34,551 bases of DNA, from NCBI RefSeq assembly GCF_000003605.2, contig NW_003138320.1, positions 792,085 to 826,635 of the forward strand, written 5' to 3'. Source of the DNA: Saccoglossus kowalevskii. Lineage: Eukaryota > Hemichordata > Enteropneusta > Harrimaniidae. The translations under genes were made by a program, and so were the position numbers. The notes beneath the pieces were generated by a model. The model saw only the letters and a list, made by a program, of their open reading frames with translations. It was not told the DNA's origin and did no database searches. Below, piece by piece: positions 20,903 through 31,765 of the stretch. The number at the start of each line of letters is the position of its first letter. Position 1 is the stretch's first letter.

Positions 20903-20905
20903 TTT
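20574..20905 (-). CDS. Coding exon 1: cytoplasmic tail, transmembrane segment, stalk
   Basis: The start ATG is 20902-20900. Residues 1-48 are polar with a [10 protein letters not shown] stretch, followed by a hydrophobic run (residues 49-69, core [15 protein letters not shown]) and a basic TRRH stop, as in type II membrane peptidases. Coding ends at 20574 before a GTAAGT donor, leaving a split codon TG/G for W110. Only three bases upstream of the ATG there is a pyrimidine-rich CTCAG acceptor (AG at 20907-20906), so the 5' UTR must come from a separate upstream exon. Confidence 0.92.
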
Positions 20906-20980
20906 CTGAGAAAATAAAGATTAATGCAAACAATTAAAGAAAAAAAATTGGCGTAAATTGAAAATATCATTTGTACAGTA

Positions 20981-21158
20981 CTGTAAAATCTGTATTAGAA
21001 GCCGCGGCTTCTATTAAAATGGTACAATGCAACAGAGGTGATGCTGCTTCTATTAGAGCATCTACAATATGAGAATGATGAATTTTGGGTTCTCAATTAT
21101 TCAAAAAGAATTGATACGACTTCTATTAGGGATGCGGCTTCTAATAGAGATTTTACGG
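20981..21158. mobile_element. TA-flanked MITE (178 bp), same family as 1579-1743, copy 2
   Basis: Left end CTGTAAAATCTGTATTAGAA and right end TTCTAATAGAGATTTTACGG are inverted repeats; TA lies on both sides (20979-20980, 21159-21160). It sits about 75 bp upstream of the exon 1 acceptor, inside the 5' UTR intron. Confidence 0.88.
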
Positions 21159-21620
21159 TATTGTCACTAGAAAAAGCACAATTTTTGCTCATCAATTAAA
21201 AAGGTAAGGATCTTGTAAGATTGTGTTCATGCCAACGTTTCTTACAAAAAAGGCATAAATATGGTGGCCACCGGATAATACCGGTATACACAATGGTATG
21301 GACTCTTTTATAGGCAATGTTTTGGTTGCATAATTAATTCATGTATACTTTTGGAAAGCTTGAACATCACGGGACACCAATTTTAAAGGCTAAAATTTCC
21401 CAAAAAAGACTAATCTAGCATCAAGGTAATGACCGTCAATGCATCCATGACAAATCTGGGCCAATGTTGTACTGTACTTGTGAAACCATGGAACTAGTGT
21501 TTTCAGTTTCATATTGAAACCATCGGCATATTTCTAGTTTAACAATGTATACAGGTCAATACAAACTTCCTTAAAATGTGACACACCCTGCGAGTCTACC
21601 TACCTATATGAAATAAGATA

Positions 21621-21820
21621 CTGTAAAATGACTAATTTTCACTGGGTTTAAATTTCGCTGATTTACTATTTCAGGCATATTCAGTGGGTTTTAAATTCAA
21701 GGTTTTATCATCTAGATAATGTGTTCTATGCTAAATTTTACACATTCACTGGGTTTTATAGTTAAGCGCATTTTCCTGTCGATGAAATTAAAACCCAGTG
21801 AATAATTAACCCCTTTACAG
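21621..21820. mobile_element. TA-flanked MITE (200 bp) with CACTGGGTTT termini
   Basis: The left end CTGTAAAATGACTAATTTTC..CACTGGGTTTAAA and right end TTAAAACCCAGTG..CCCCTTTACAG are inverted; TA lies on both sides (21619-21620, 21821-21822). Fragments of the family recur near 17630 and 19095. Confidence 0.82.
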
Positions 21821-23350
21821 TATACTACAGTTGACTGTCTCACTCAAATTCAGGACACCATGTGATGTATGCATTCACAACACTGATTTTGCCCTTATTA
21901 AACATATTTTAACCATTTCATCACCAGACATTCTTGCCAAATTGTTTTTTTAATATTTTTGGAAATGAACCCTAATTTTGGTGCCAAGAGACAAAGTTTA
22001 GTCAATTTTCCAGTTTTTACACAAAAAATTTGGCTATTTTTGTCCCAATCTTTTGAAGGAAAAGTGCAGACTATAACTATTTTGTGAATTTGTGATGAAA
22101 AAAGCAAACTGATGGCGAAAAGATTAAGGCCCTTCACACCAGCAGATCATGTTCACACACCTGTTTTCAAACCAATGTAATTATTACATAATAGTTCTGT
22201 TAGGCTTTGTCTTTTCCACAAAACGAAATGAAACGAAACCTAACTCGCATTTTTTTTTCATTGGCCTAATAATATCTGAGAAAATTTCACACTGTGAAAC
22301 ACGAAATGATTAGCGCCATCAGTGTTCAACAATTCCAAAATGGCTGTCATGTCATGTCAGTACAGGTCTCATGCCACTAATTAACCAATGGCTGCTCGTA
22401 GCCCTCAATTTAAATGCCCAGCAAGAACCAATGAAATTTTTTAAATATTATTTTTCTCAGGTGCTCCCTGTTTGAGGGCGTAATCACCTGGGTCAGAGGT
22501 GAGACCAACATGTGGTCTTTTGTTTACTACTTAGCGGCTGTGTACCTGTGGGTTTATTCTGTGTGTTAATGGATGTTCTAATCTTGGTGTTTTTCCAGTG
22601 ATTTCTCTTGGTGCAATCCAAATACAGTAGGTGTGTCTTGTTTACCTGAGATTTGCAAGAGTTTGAGCTGGCCAACATGTTAGTTTTTTTCATATGGTTG
22701 ATTACTGGCATGTTGATTTCCCATTTTTGAGCCATATTTTCAACTTTCTTCGTCATTTTCATATAGCAATCTCGTCATATGTTAACATTGTCGTCTATGG
22801 AAATTCAATTAGTGGTATGAGCCCTACAAATGAGCTGCAAAGTAGGCATAAAATAGATGGAAACTAAATATTCTCGACAAATTTATCTCTGTGACGTGGC
22901 GATGTTTGAAGTCATTCAAAATTTTAGGTTAGGGTTAGGGTTTCATTTTGTTTTGTTTTGTGGAAAAGACTTAAGTCGTTCTGTTATGCCAGTGCTGACA
23001 TCTCTTTATCCAAGGTGGCTTAAACTCCTGCCTATTTAAATTAAATGTGTTTACATCTGTTTTTTTCTTGCATCGCTGCAAGTTACACCAACAAAAAGGA
23101 ACACAAAAAACAGTTATGAACACAATATTAGGGGGAATTATATTATTGTGACTGTGCTGGTCAATTAATCTTTTAACTAAATAACTATTTACTGAAATCA
23201 GTCAGTCATGACAAATGCATGCAATTCTGTGACATATTCAATTTTTTCCACAAAATTACATATTGTATACATACATTTGCTTTCTTCAAGTTTACTATGT
23301 TGTGTATCTTAGTGATTTCATTTCAGCAAAAATTAAATGCTCTACTAAAT

Positions 23351-23396
23351 CACAGTCCCTCTATCATAGAGGGATAGAGATAGAAGAGGGACTGTG
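23351..23396. repeat. Foldback with 12-bp arms flanked by a 9-bp direct repeat
   Basis: CACAGTCCCTCT and AGAGGGACTGTG are exact inverses around a 22-bp spacer. ACTAAATCA occurs across both edges, as a target duplication would. Confidence 0.75.
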
Positions 23397-23458
23397 ACTA
23401 AATCATCCATACAGATAACGTTTCCTAATCTTAGTTGAAGCATGTACCCATTTTCTTA

Positions 23459-23832
23459 GGGACGACGTCAAAAGAGAGATGTCGGATAAAAAACTTATTT
23501 CCTTTAGTTTGGGGGTGGGAGGTTTTGACCTCAAAAAGTTTCCATCCGACAAAAACGATTTTATTTTTCAATGAAGTCAAAAAAATCTTGGAGTATTTGT
23601 AGTTCGTTTTTTTTTTCTATCCAATCATGGACAGAAATAATCGAAAAAGGAAAAACAGAAAAATGGTTTGGCAATACTACTGTCCAATTATCAATTTGTA
23701 TTTAATGGTGAATGTAGTCTGACGACATGACCAATATTTATCAATTAAGTTTCAGTGGGGGGTAGGGGGGTTTGGAAAAAAACTAAAGGAATTAAGTTTT
23801 TTTATCCGACATCGCTCTTTTGACGTCGTCCC
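23459..23832. mobile_element. TTA(A)-type MITE with about 52-bp terminal inverted repeats (374 bp)
   Basis: GGGACGACGTCAAAAGAGAG, then ATGTCGGATAAAAAACTT, at the left is the inverse of the right end finishing CTTTTGACGTCGTCCC. The right flank is TTAA (23833-23836) and the left flank TTA. A TTAA target is typical of piggyBac-mobilised MITEs; assignment by target site only. Confidence 0.87.
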
Positions 23833-24787
23833 TTAACCGCCCTCAGTGTTGAAATTGGGGCAGGGGACCAGACTAACCCAACCCAGTAGTTTCATGTTAT
23901 TTCTTCAACACAGACATTACTGTAGGTTTAAATTATAATACCACGAATTTACATAAAAATTATTCCAGACTCCCAAGCATACTGTACATGTAAAAATGAG
24001 AAAACACTCAACTGTTGCAATTTTTTGTCTTTCAGATTTTATAAAAGTTCCACATAGTATAGCTGGGTTGTTGTCCAAGTGGTTCAGTGACCAGCTATCC
24101 TTTTTTAAGTTCGTTGACAAGATTTATGACTTGATAAACATTTACATAATGATTATATATTGCTGACCTTTTACAGGGGTGTAGCAAGGGATTATTTATT
24201 GGTAGACAGGGCTTGGCACTGTGCCAACAGGAAAGTACAAGTTACACGCAGCAGTAACCATATGTCACTGTTGTATACACGCAGAGAGTGAAATATTTGT
24301 CGCATGAATTCCTATATCCTGATTATTTCAAACCTCCAAATATAGATGAACTATGATATGATAAAGGCATGAACACTTTATTTTTATAAATAATAATTAA
24401 TGTTTTATGAATTTCAAACAAAAGTTGAAATCAATTCGACCAAACCATCATGTTATTTTGTCTGTACACCATTGAGAAAATGGGGATGATTTTTTTTCAT
24501 GGATTTCTTTATGTGAAAAAATTTATAGACTAAAACTACATACTTATTAAAATAAAAGGTCAAATTCAGCAATGACTGTAAATGTCATGTTAGTCAAGTT
24601 TCACAACTCAAGTTTCAAGAGGTCATTGTGACCTTGCAAAGTGAAATTCACACTGCAACAAAACCATGCGTAGAAGTTGCAGTGGACTGTACTGTATAGG
24701 ATTTAGCTGCATTTTATTTTTCCCTATTTTGCTGATACCTAAACGAGTAAAACTAAAATTTCCTCCACAAATAAGTGAGTTCCCAAA

Positions 24788-24872
24788 CGAATGCACATGA
24801 TACTCAAGGATGCCCTCAACTCGTAAAATGTCTAAAAACAGAGGGGTGGGCTTATACTCGGGGAAGCATGGT
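24788..24872 (-). mobile_element. TIR transposon end fragment
   Basis: CTCAACTCGTAAAATGTCTA, AGAGGGGTGGGCTTATACTC and GGGGAAGCATGG then TA parallel 11937-12013, so this is a truncated end of that family. Confidence 0.6.
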
Positions 24873-27800
24873 ATTTGATTCATACCGCTGTGTGCATGAA
24901 CTCTAGTGAAAATAAAGAAAAGTAAAGAATAAAAAAATCAAGCTTCACAACTTAAGACGTATGGTCAAATATCTTGTAAACAAACAAACAAACAATTTAT
25001 TCTATACACATTGTATCTACTGCTACCCATTTTGGACACGACTCAGTTTAACAACCAAACCTTATAAGACGTTTTTGAAAGAAAAACAATTTTAAAAGGG
25101 CACATTAAGACTTAAAATATTCAGCAAGACTTTTCACTCGCTGCATAATAATTAAGTTGATTAAACAGACACTGCATTCACATTCATGCGATTACTCAAG
25201 CATGAAAGAAAACTATTGAGAGCTCAATAAACGTGTCTGTATGCCAAGCGTCTTTGTCAGTCTGAATCCGAGACTGTCAACTGTGACAATATGCAAATTA
25301 CAATTCTGTAAAAGACGCGACTCGTAAAGTTCCTCAATCGAAAGATCTAATCATAATGGATTTATAGGCATCACACCACTTATAGTTTATAATCAATTAA
25401 GGCTCGAAAACTTAAGTTTGTAAGAATGATTCAGTGATGCATTATTGTGAAAATTATACAATGTTATTAACTTCTGATGAATTTGATGATTAGGAATGTG
25501 ACATGTACAAAGCAACAAAAGTGTTACAGTAAAAAAAGGGAACACATTTGAGATCTCCGCGTTTCCTTTCAGAACTGCATTTTTACACCAGGTGACACAT
25601 TACTTCAAAATACCACAACACTGAGAACACAGATCTTAATCTAATATGAAACTATTCGAACAAGTTGATGTTTAGGTTCCACACTACCATTAGAAAAGCG
25701 CAATCAAATCCAGTGTTTTAAATTTATTTTAGCAATTTCAATTCCAACAATTTAGGGACAAGTGATCATCTTGTATATTACATACGGGTCCCATGATATG
25801 CATAGCAGCATGTACATACAAGCTATATGCATATAGATAAAATACTGTGATTATTTACATGCAATACAAATACAGACAATCGCGACGACCACAAAATCTT
25901 ACTTTATTATAATTACCTGAATTATGAGTTTTTTGGTTGTTATTTTTTTTCCATCAACATACATACATGCAAGTTATAGCTAATATCAGTGTGTTTGAAA
26001 ATCAAACAATTTGGTATTTTCTGCCAAACCTCTATCAATATTGGAGGTGTGAAACATTAAAAATTGGATGTCAGTGAAAAAGGCTAGAATTTGTTTTAAC
26101 ATCCTATAAATACAAATTAATGAACGAGTCTGCCTGGATTTACATGATATTCATGAGTAGTAGTAATCATACTTGTACAAAGTGGCATATGGTTGTAAAA
26201 ATTTAAAAAAAACGAAAAAAAACAACACAAAAACACATTATTCTACAGATGAAATCCATGCAGGCTGTCGCAAGCCATGCCTTAACACTAATCCAGATAT
26301 ATTAAATTAACCGTAAAATAATACTGAAATAAGTGACACCTGCAGATACATAAATCCAAGTGTCCTACCACATTAGTTTTTTTTTTAATTAAAATTTGGC
26401 TCATACAGCTGTCGCTAGATTTTGAGTAATTGAAAAAATTAGATAAATAAATACATAAATTTCCAAAATGTTATTTAATTATCATTAATAGTGCAGAAAT
26501 GTGGTTGACAATGTATTTGACAAAATTTGAGTGGTTGTGAATCTGTCAATTATTATGAAAGTCGGAAACAGCTGGAAATATTTATTATATATGCATGTAA
26601 CTACCATAAATCATAAATAGAATTCCATAATTGTTTTGATAAAGTCATTAGTCTACCACTGAATATCAGTATCCTGAAGGTACTTATAATTAGCTATCGT
26701 CACAACAAACCCACTCCCATCATTTTTATAAATATTTATAAATTTCAGAATTCAAACTGAAACCAGATGTTCCTATTGACCGAAGTATTAACATTGAAAC
26801 ATTTTTAAATAACATTACTACACTTGTTGATTAGTTTAACAACTAATGAAATTTATAAATACAATGCATTCATAAAAATTAAAGGAAATGGGTTAGTTGT
26901 CATCAGAGTATTTTCACTGTGGTCACTCAAATCATTTTTCCAATTTAACTGTGCAGCATGCAATGCATTTTAACATATGGTATTGTTGGACACAGTGTGG
27001 TAACATTATATGCAAAGTAATACCATGAGAAACATATCCCACAGTACAATCCCATATATCATATAGCATATGCCACTTCAGTCTGAGTTCTTGTGAGGAC
27101 ACTATTTAGCAAGGTCATTTATACAAAGTCATTCAACCAGGTAGATTTTTTTTCATCTGTAATTGAAATAAAAATTTACTCTGATCTCGCACAGCAATTT
27201 CTTTATATTTTTACTTGTTTTGTTCCACAACTACCCTCTTTCCTTTTTTTCTTGTTTATTCAAACCTTCCTTTCGCACTACAATTGTCAACTGGGTCATA
27301 GTAAAACACTTTCCTTTTACAGACAACTCCAGGATTGTTAACCAATTTGCACAATAATGACATGACCTAAAATGCATAAAGGAGGATATTTATTTGTATA
27401 TTACTCCGCTTTCATACTGACTATACTTCAACATTACAAATGCTTCAGTATTTTGATAGAAATTTAGCATGGAAATAAAATAAACATGACTTGTACATAT
27501 TTTGTCTGTGTATTTGTTTGCTACTACAATGCTATACTATACATTGATATAAGTAGCAAGCAGTACTAATGACTATATATACAGGGGGGGTAATTTTTTC
27601 CAGCTTTAAAAATTTATAATTTTTTTAACAAGTACTCTCTTTGATCACAAGCATGATAATTTCAAAGTAATTTTTTTTTAAAAATCTTTAATAAAATTTT
27701 GATTTGTCTGCAGTAGCTGTGTTTCTATGGTTAATACATGGCCTTAAATGGGTCATTGTAAAATAAAACCGATAAATTGTTTAGATTAATCTTTTAATTT

Positions 27801-28142
27801 GACAACGTGAACAATTTATTATATATATGTACACATTGTCTGTACAAACACACATCAATGGCGATAAATGTCGCATAAAATTACGCGGGGAATGCTCCTG
27901 ACTGAATGTTTGTTGACATTATGGCGTCGTGCCCGGCACGCATAATAGTAAGCAAATAACACCGAATAAACGGCAAGGTAAAGACTATGTCTAATTAACT
28001 ATGTCTAATTAACGAGATGTTTTTATGTTTCATTTACAGCGCAAACTACAACCACAAAAATCCGAAGCCCGGACGAGTCACGCACCACGACACACCCACG
28101 TCATGCCCACTCGTTTTCTCCCGGCAAAATAAAACACACAAT

Positions 28143-28157
28143 TTGGCAACATGCCAA
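28143..28157. promoter_or_regulatory. Perfect palindromic NFI consensus site
   Basis: TTGGC-AACAT-GCCAA fits the full nuclear factor I consensus TTGGC(N5)GCCAA exactly. A second TTGGC/GCCAA pair with nine-base spacing follows about 30 bp to the right. Both lie just inside the first intron of the metallopeptidase gene. Binding is inferred from consensus only. Confidence 0.35.
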
Positions 28158-28257
28158 TACTACGAAACACACATGTTGGCAAATTCGCAGCCAAAACAAA
28201 CGGTTGTAAAACAGGATTGTATGGATCACGAAATGAAAAAAAAATAATCGAACTTAC

Positions 28258-28420
28258 TTTTAGTTTCAAGAGGTTTCAGAGCGCCCTGTTTAAGATGCTG
28301 ACACCAACAAGTCACGAATTTGGGTCTTTCAAAAATTGTTATTTGATATGTGTACACTTTTATTTTCACAGAGCGTGTATTCAAATGAGCCGACTAGACC
28401 CAGCCTCGTACATGTAGTTT
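28258..28420 (-). other. Probable non-coding first exon (5' UTR) of the metallopeptidase gene; upstream limit unknown
   Basis: The acceptor three bases before the start codon requires an upstream exon. Reading the minus strand, a strong donor (CTAAAA then GTAAGT, 28257-28252) lies in the CpG-bearing interval just left of the YEATS4-like start. It is the best candidate donor I found, making the first intron about 7.3 kb. The exon's upstream limit (transcription start) cannot be read from sequence, so the right coordinate is nominal. Confidence 0.4.
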
Positions 28421-28858
28421 GTATTTCGATTATTATTTTTATAAAATTAAAATATGGAATAAAAATTGTATAATGTATAGTGCACATTACAATCTATTTT
28501 TGTTCATGAATTATAATTGTTAAAATTAATCATCAGTAACTATATTGAATGTATGAATTAATTTAAGTGACGAACGAGGAGAACAAAAAGTTCGTGTTTG
28601 CCTGATTAGTTGGATGTAACGCGACGTGTGATTGGATGAATGCATTCTCATTTGTGAGTTGTTCAAGATGGGTTAGTTGCTTTCTCGCTGAAGATTTCGC
28701 GTTTGCGTTTTCGTTCGCAAAATTCTGAGGCATTATTACAAATTCACAGAGAAAATAATTAACAACGCTCTCTCTTATCACAAGTTTCTTAGACTCTGTT
28801 CCGATTTTCAATACATCGTCGGAACCAATAAAACGCGGGGTCAGTTTTGGAGGTCAAT
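28259..28858. promoter_or_regulatory. Probable bidirectional promoter between metallopeptidase and YEATS4
   Basis: The interval separates the candidate minus-strand 5' exon donor from the plus-strand YEATS4 start. It contains a CCAAT box at 28825-28829 on the plus strand, 30 bp before the ATG, and one on the minus strand (ATTGG at 28631-28635), scattered CpGs and no clear TATA box, as for housekeeping promoters. The CpG-bearing sequence extends left to about 27880. Confidence 0.5.
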
Positions 28859-28924
28859 ATGGCTGCGATGCTGTATAAATACAAAATGGCAGAGTTTGGT
28901 CCTGACTCTGGCGGACGAGTGAAG
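28859..28924 (+). CDS. YEATS4: First coding exon of YEATS4/GAS41 (partial gene, continues right of the window)
   Basis: An ATG at 28859 opens 22 codons ending MAEFGPDSGGRVK before donor GTTTGT at 28925 (phase 0). This peptide is the distinctive N-terminus of GAS41/YEATS4, the acyl-lysine-reading YEATS subunit of the SRCAP and NuA4/TIP60 chromatin complexes. A short lead (MAAMLYKYK) precedes the conserved part; translation could instead begin at the ATG at 28868 or 28886. The YEATS fold, encoded from the next exon on, was not found before 34551, so intron 1 would exceed 5.6 kb. The assignment rests on a short but characteristic peptide. Confidence 0.8.
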
Positions 28925-31760
28925 GTTTGTTTTGCTAATCTAATAGTATTCTTAGATGGTATATTTTGATTGATACTGTTTGTTGATTAATATAACAGTT
29001 GGTGAAACTGTCCGTAACATTGAAAATTGCTATACCCTGTCGCGTGACATGAAAATCTGTGTTTTAATTTACCAAAACAAAACTCATCTTTTGTATGAGT
29101 GGGAAAAACCGGAAATGTCATATTCCCCTTTTTTAGGGGTTAAGCTTTTGACATGCCGGGGGTGAGTTTATTTAACCATGTATAGCATGGTTACATGATC
29201 TGCCTGTAGCATACATGTGGTGGAACTATTTTGTCAATGACTGTCGAATTTAAAACTTTTAATCCCCAAACCCCTCTATAATATTAAATGGTCTATCCCT
29301 TAGTCATTTTGTAGGTTATTTCGACCTGGGTCGTTTACCCCCTCAGGGTAAAATTTTCTGATTGTTGCTTGTTTGAATTGATGCACATAAATTATCACTA
29401 AAGAAAATGTGACCTGTAGAACCCAAAATGAAACTGCCTTTTTATGTTGGAGATCATAAACAATGAAAGTCTCATAAGTCGTAGTATTGACTTGCCTGTT
29501 CATTTTGTGTCAGTCCATGGTCTGTTCAATGGAATACTATGACCCCATGCCCAGTTTGTATCCACAGGTCATACTGTATTTGCATATATGCTACAGTGCG
29601 CGAATACAGTGGAATACACGGTCATGCAAGTCATTGCCCCAAACGGTCATTGCCCAGCATAGGTGTCAATAGCCCTGCGTACATAATTGTTTTGAGAGTA
29701 AAATTTACATTAAGACTTGACAGCACCTCAACACTTCCATGTGAATGGTAATTGAAGTTTTCCAAAACTCCACATCCTCAGTGGACGTGGCATGAGTATT
29801 TTTTTTAAAGAATCCTAAACTTCTCCCATTTGTAAATTACATTGATCATTTCGATGATGACATTGTCAAATCTGCAATCATTTACAAAACTTGAAAGCTG
29901 CCTTGAATCACATCATGCAACCTTGCTATTTTTAGAAACGGTCATGTCCAAGTGACAGTAGAACAGCAAATGAAGTGTATTTGGGTAACCAACAACACTT
30001 TTGGTGTATTGATATACATTGTATGAATTAGTCCGCAAGACAATTTGTATGATACGTCATGTATGCTAAGTGTTTTTGAAAATGACCATGGTTTTCATAG
30101 GGATGTGCGTGAGGTGCATATCTTAATGAAAACAAGCACCTCCACATTCACTTTGCTACCAACTGGTACAATATATGTGGTTTGTGTAATGTTTAGTTCC
30201 ACTCGAGATGACCAGCGTTCATCAGTGATTATAGATGATCTTTAAACAGGATTCATTCAAAACAGATCTGATATAATATTTAGTACCAACTGTTTTTTTG
30301 TATTTATGTTTTATACTGATGACCCATTTTTGCATGTTTCAGACAATTTTTCTTCAGCAAAATATTGCATACTTGGTAGAAAATTTAGTTTCTAAATCAA
30401 AAATTATGTAACACTTTTAAAACAAAAAAACATGATCATTTTTTTTTATTTTAAATACTTGGCTGAAAGTCTGCAATCGATCTTAAACAAGACGATCTCT
30501 CGTCCAAACAACTGTTTCAAACACAAATGTTTCAAACCTGAGCGTAGGAAAACATGAAAACAGTTAATATTCAGTGAGAAGTGCGTTGTCAAAAAATATC
30601 TAGACTGATTAAGTGTAGTACTGATAAGTAAACAAAAGATACAAAGTGAATGAAAGTGTCTTACCTAGTACATGTAGTAGTAGAAAATTTACCTTACCTA
30701 ACTGCTTGGATGTCAGCATGAAAGTATTTGTACAATTTGGTTTAAATAAAAAAAAAATGCTGAAGCTGATAACTGAAAACAAATTAACACTGAAATCAAA
30801 ACAAATGTATTTTTTACAACAAGGGAGAAAATAAATGAATGATAAAACTGATAAATGAGACTTGTTTTGTTAATACTGATATTTTGTTTCTACTTGCCAG
30901 CGTCACTAAATTTGTTTATTTATACAAAATTGTTATAGATATTTGATTTTTGGTTCATCAACCTTTTGAGTGCCAGTCAACTTTTTGTCACCTTCCTTAA
31001 ATTTAAATCTACATAACTTTGTTAATTTTTTTTTTCAAAATGTTGATAAAACCCTGTCTCCATAATTGATGTCCTTGTATTCCAATAATGTATTAAAAAA
31101 AATTGCGTAAGAATATCCAAACAAGTTCATCAAAATCATTGCTGGAAAAAAATGTATTCAAAGGGTTAAATGTATGGTGTTAGGAATTAGAAATGAAAAA
31201 CACTGAATATCTTCATCTATCTGTCTCTATCAATGGCGAAATATCAGATTATTTTGATTTTTACATGTACCTTATGACTTTATTTTTTTGCTATTGTTCA
31301 CAAAATCCAGATAATATCAGCTAACTATTTTCTGCACAAAAAAAAACTCTGATTCAACTTGGTGGAAAGATTACCCATTATGATGGCTGACTGGTGGCCA
31401 TTTTGTTTTTGCCAAATTGTGTTTCAGACATGTATCTGGTACATGCTTTAAGCAATTCACTTCTGTCAGTATACCTAGACTGTCCATATACATGTACCCG
31501 GTACACTAATGTTGTCATCTAAGCCCTAAACAAGGTTTATCAACAGCTGACTGTTTTCGGTGCAAAGAAAAACACTATTAAACACAAATAGATATGTGCT
31601 TGGTCATTTTATGAGTCACAATAATTATGAATAGGAACTTTCATTAATTTGTGCAATACTGTTGATATATGTTTTCTTGCTATAAACATGATACCATTCA
31701 TTGTCACTTGCATATAACATGCATCTTCATAGTGAAAAAGTTTTCACTCAGACTCTCCTG
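28925..31760. other. Presumed YEATS4 intron 1: no exon seen
   Basis: The plus strand was scanned for the next YEATS4 exon (GVTIVKPIVYGN-type) without success. Short open frames here lack family resemblance. Confidence 0.55.
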
Positions 31761-31765
31761 TTTTT

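Larger units (their letters stand above)
21840..28000. other. 5' UTR intron interior: no gene seen
   Basis: Apart from the listed MITEs and foldback, this AT-rich stretch shows no open frame with recognisable protein similarity, and no tRNA-like fold was noticed. Two TTAGGG copies at about 22927-22940 are isolated. Repetitive A/T runs dominate 25900-27800. Confidence 0.55.

Noticed and set aside
22927-22942. Telomere-like TTAGGG repeats
   Set aside because: Only about two units, isolated, with no extension; chance or a decayed interstitial trace.
27920-27948. Short plus-strand start MASCPARII followed by GTAAGC, as a possible first exon
   Set aside because: Only nine codons, no recognisable protein, and no partner exon; a GTAAGC next to a chance ATG in CpG-bearing DNA is not enough.
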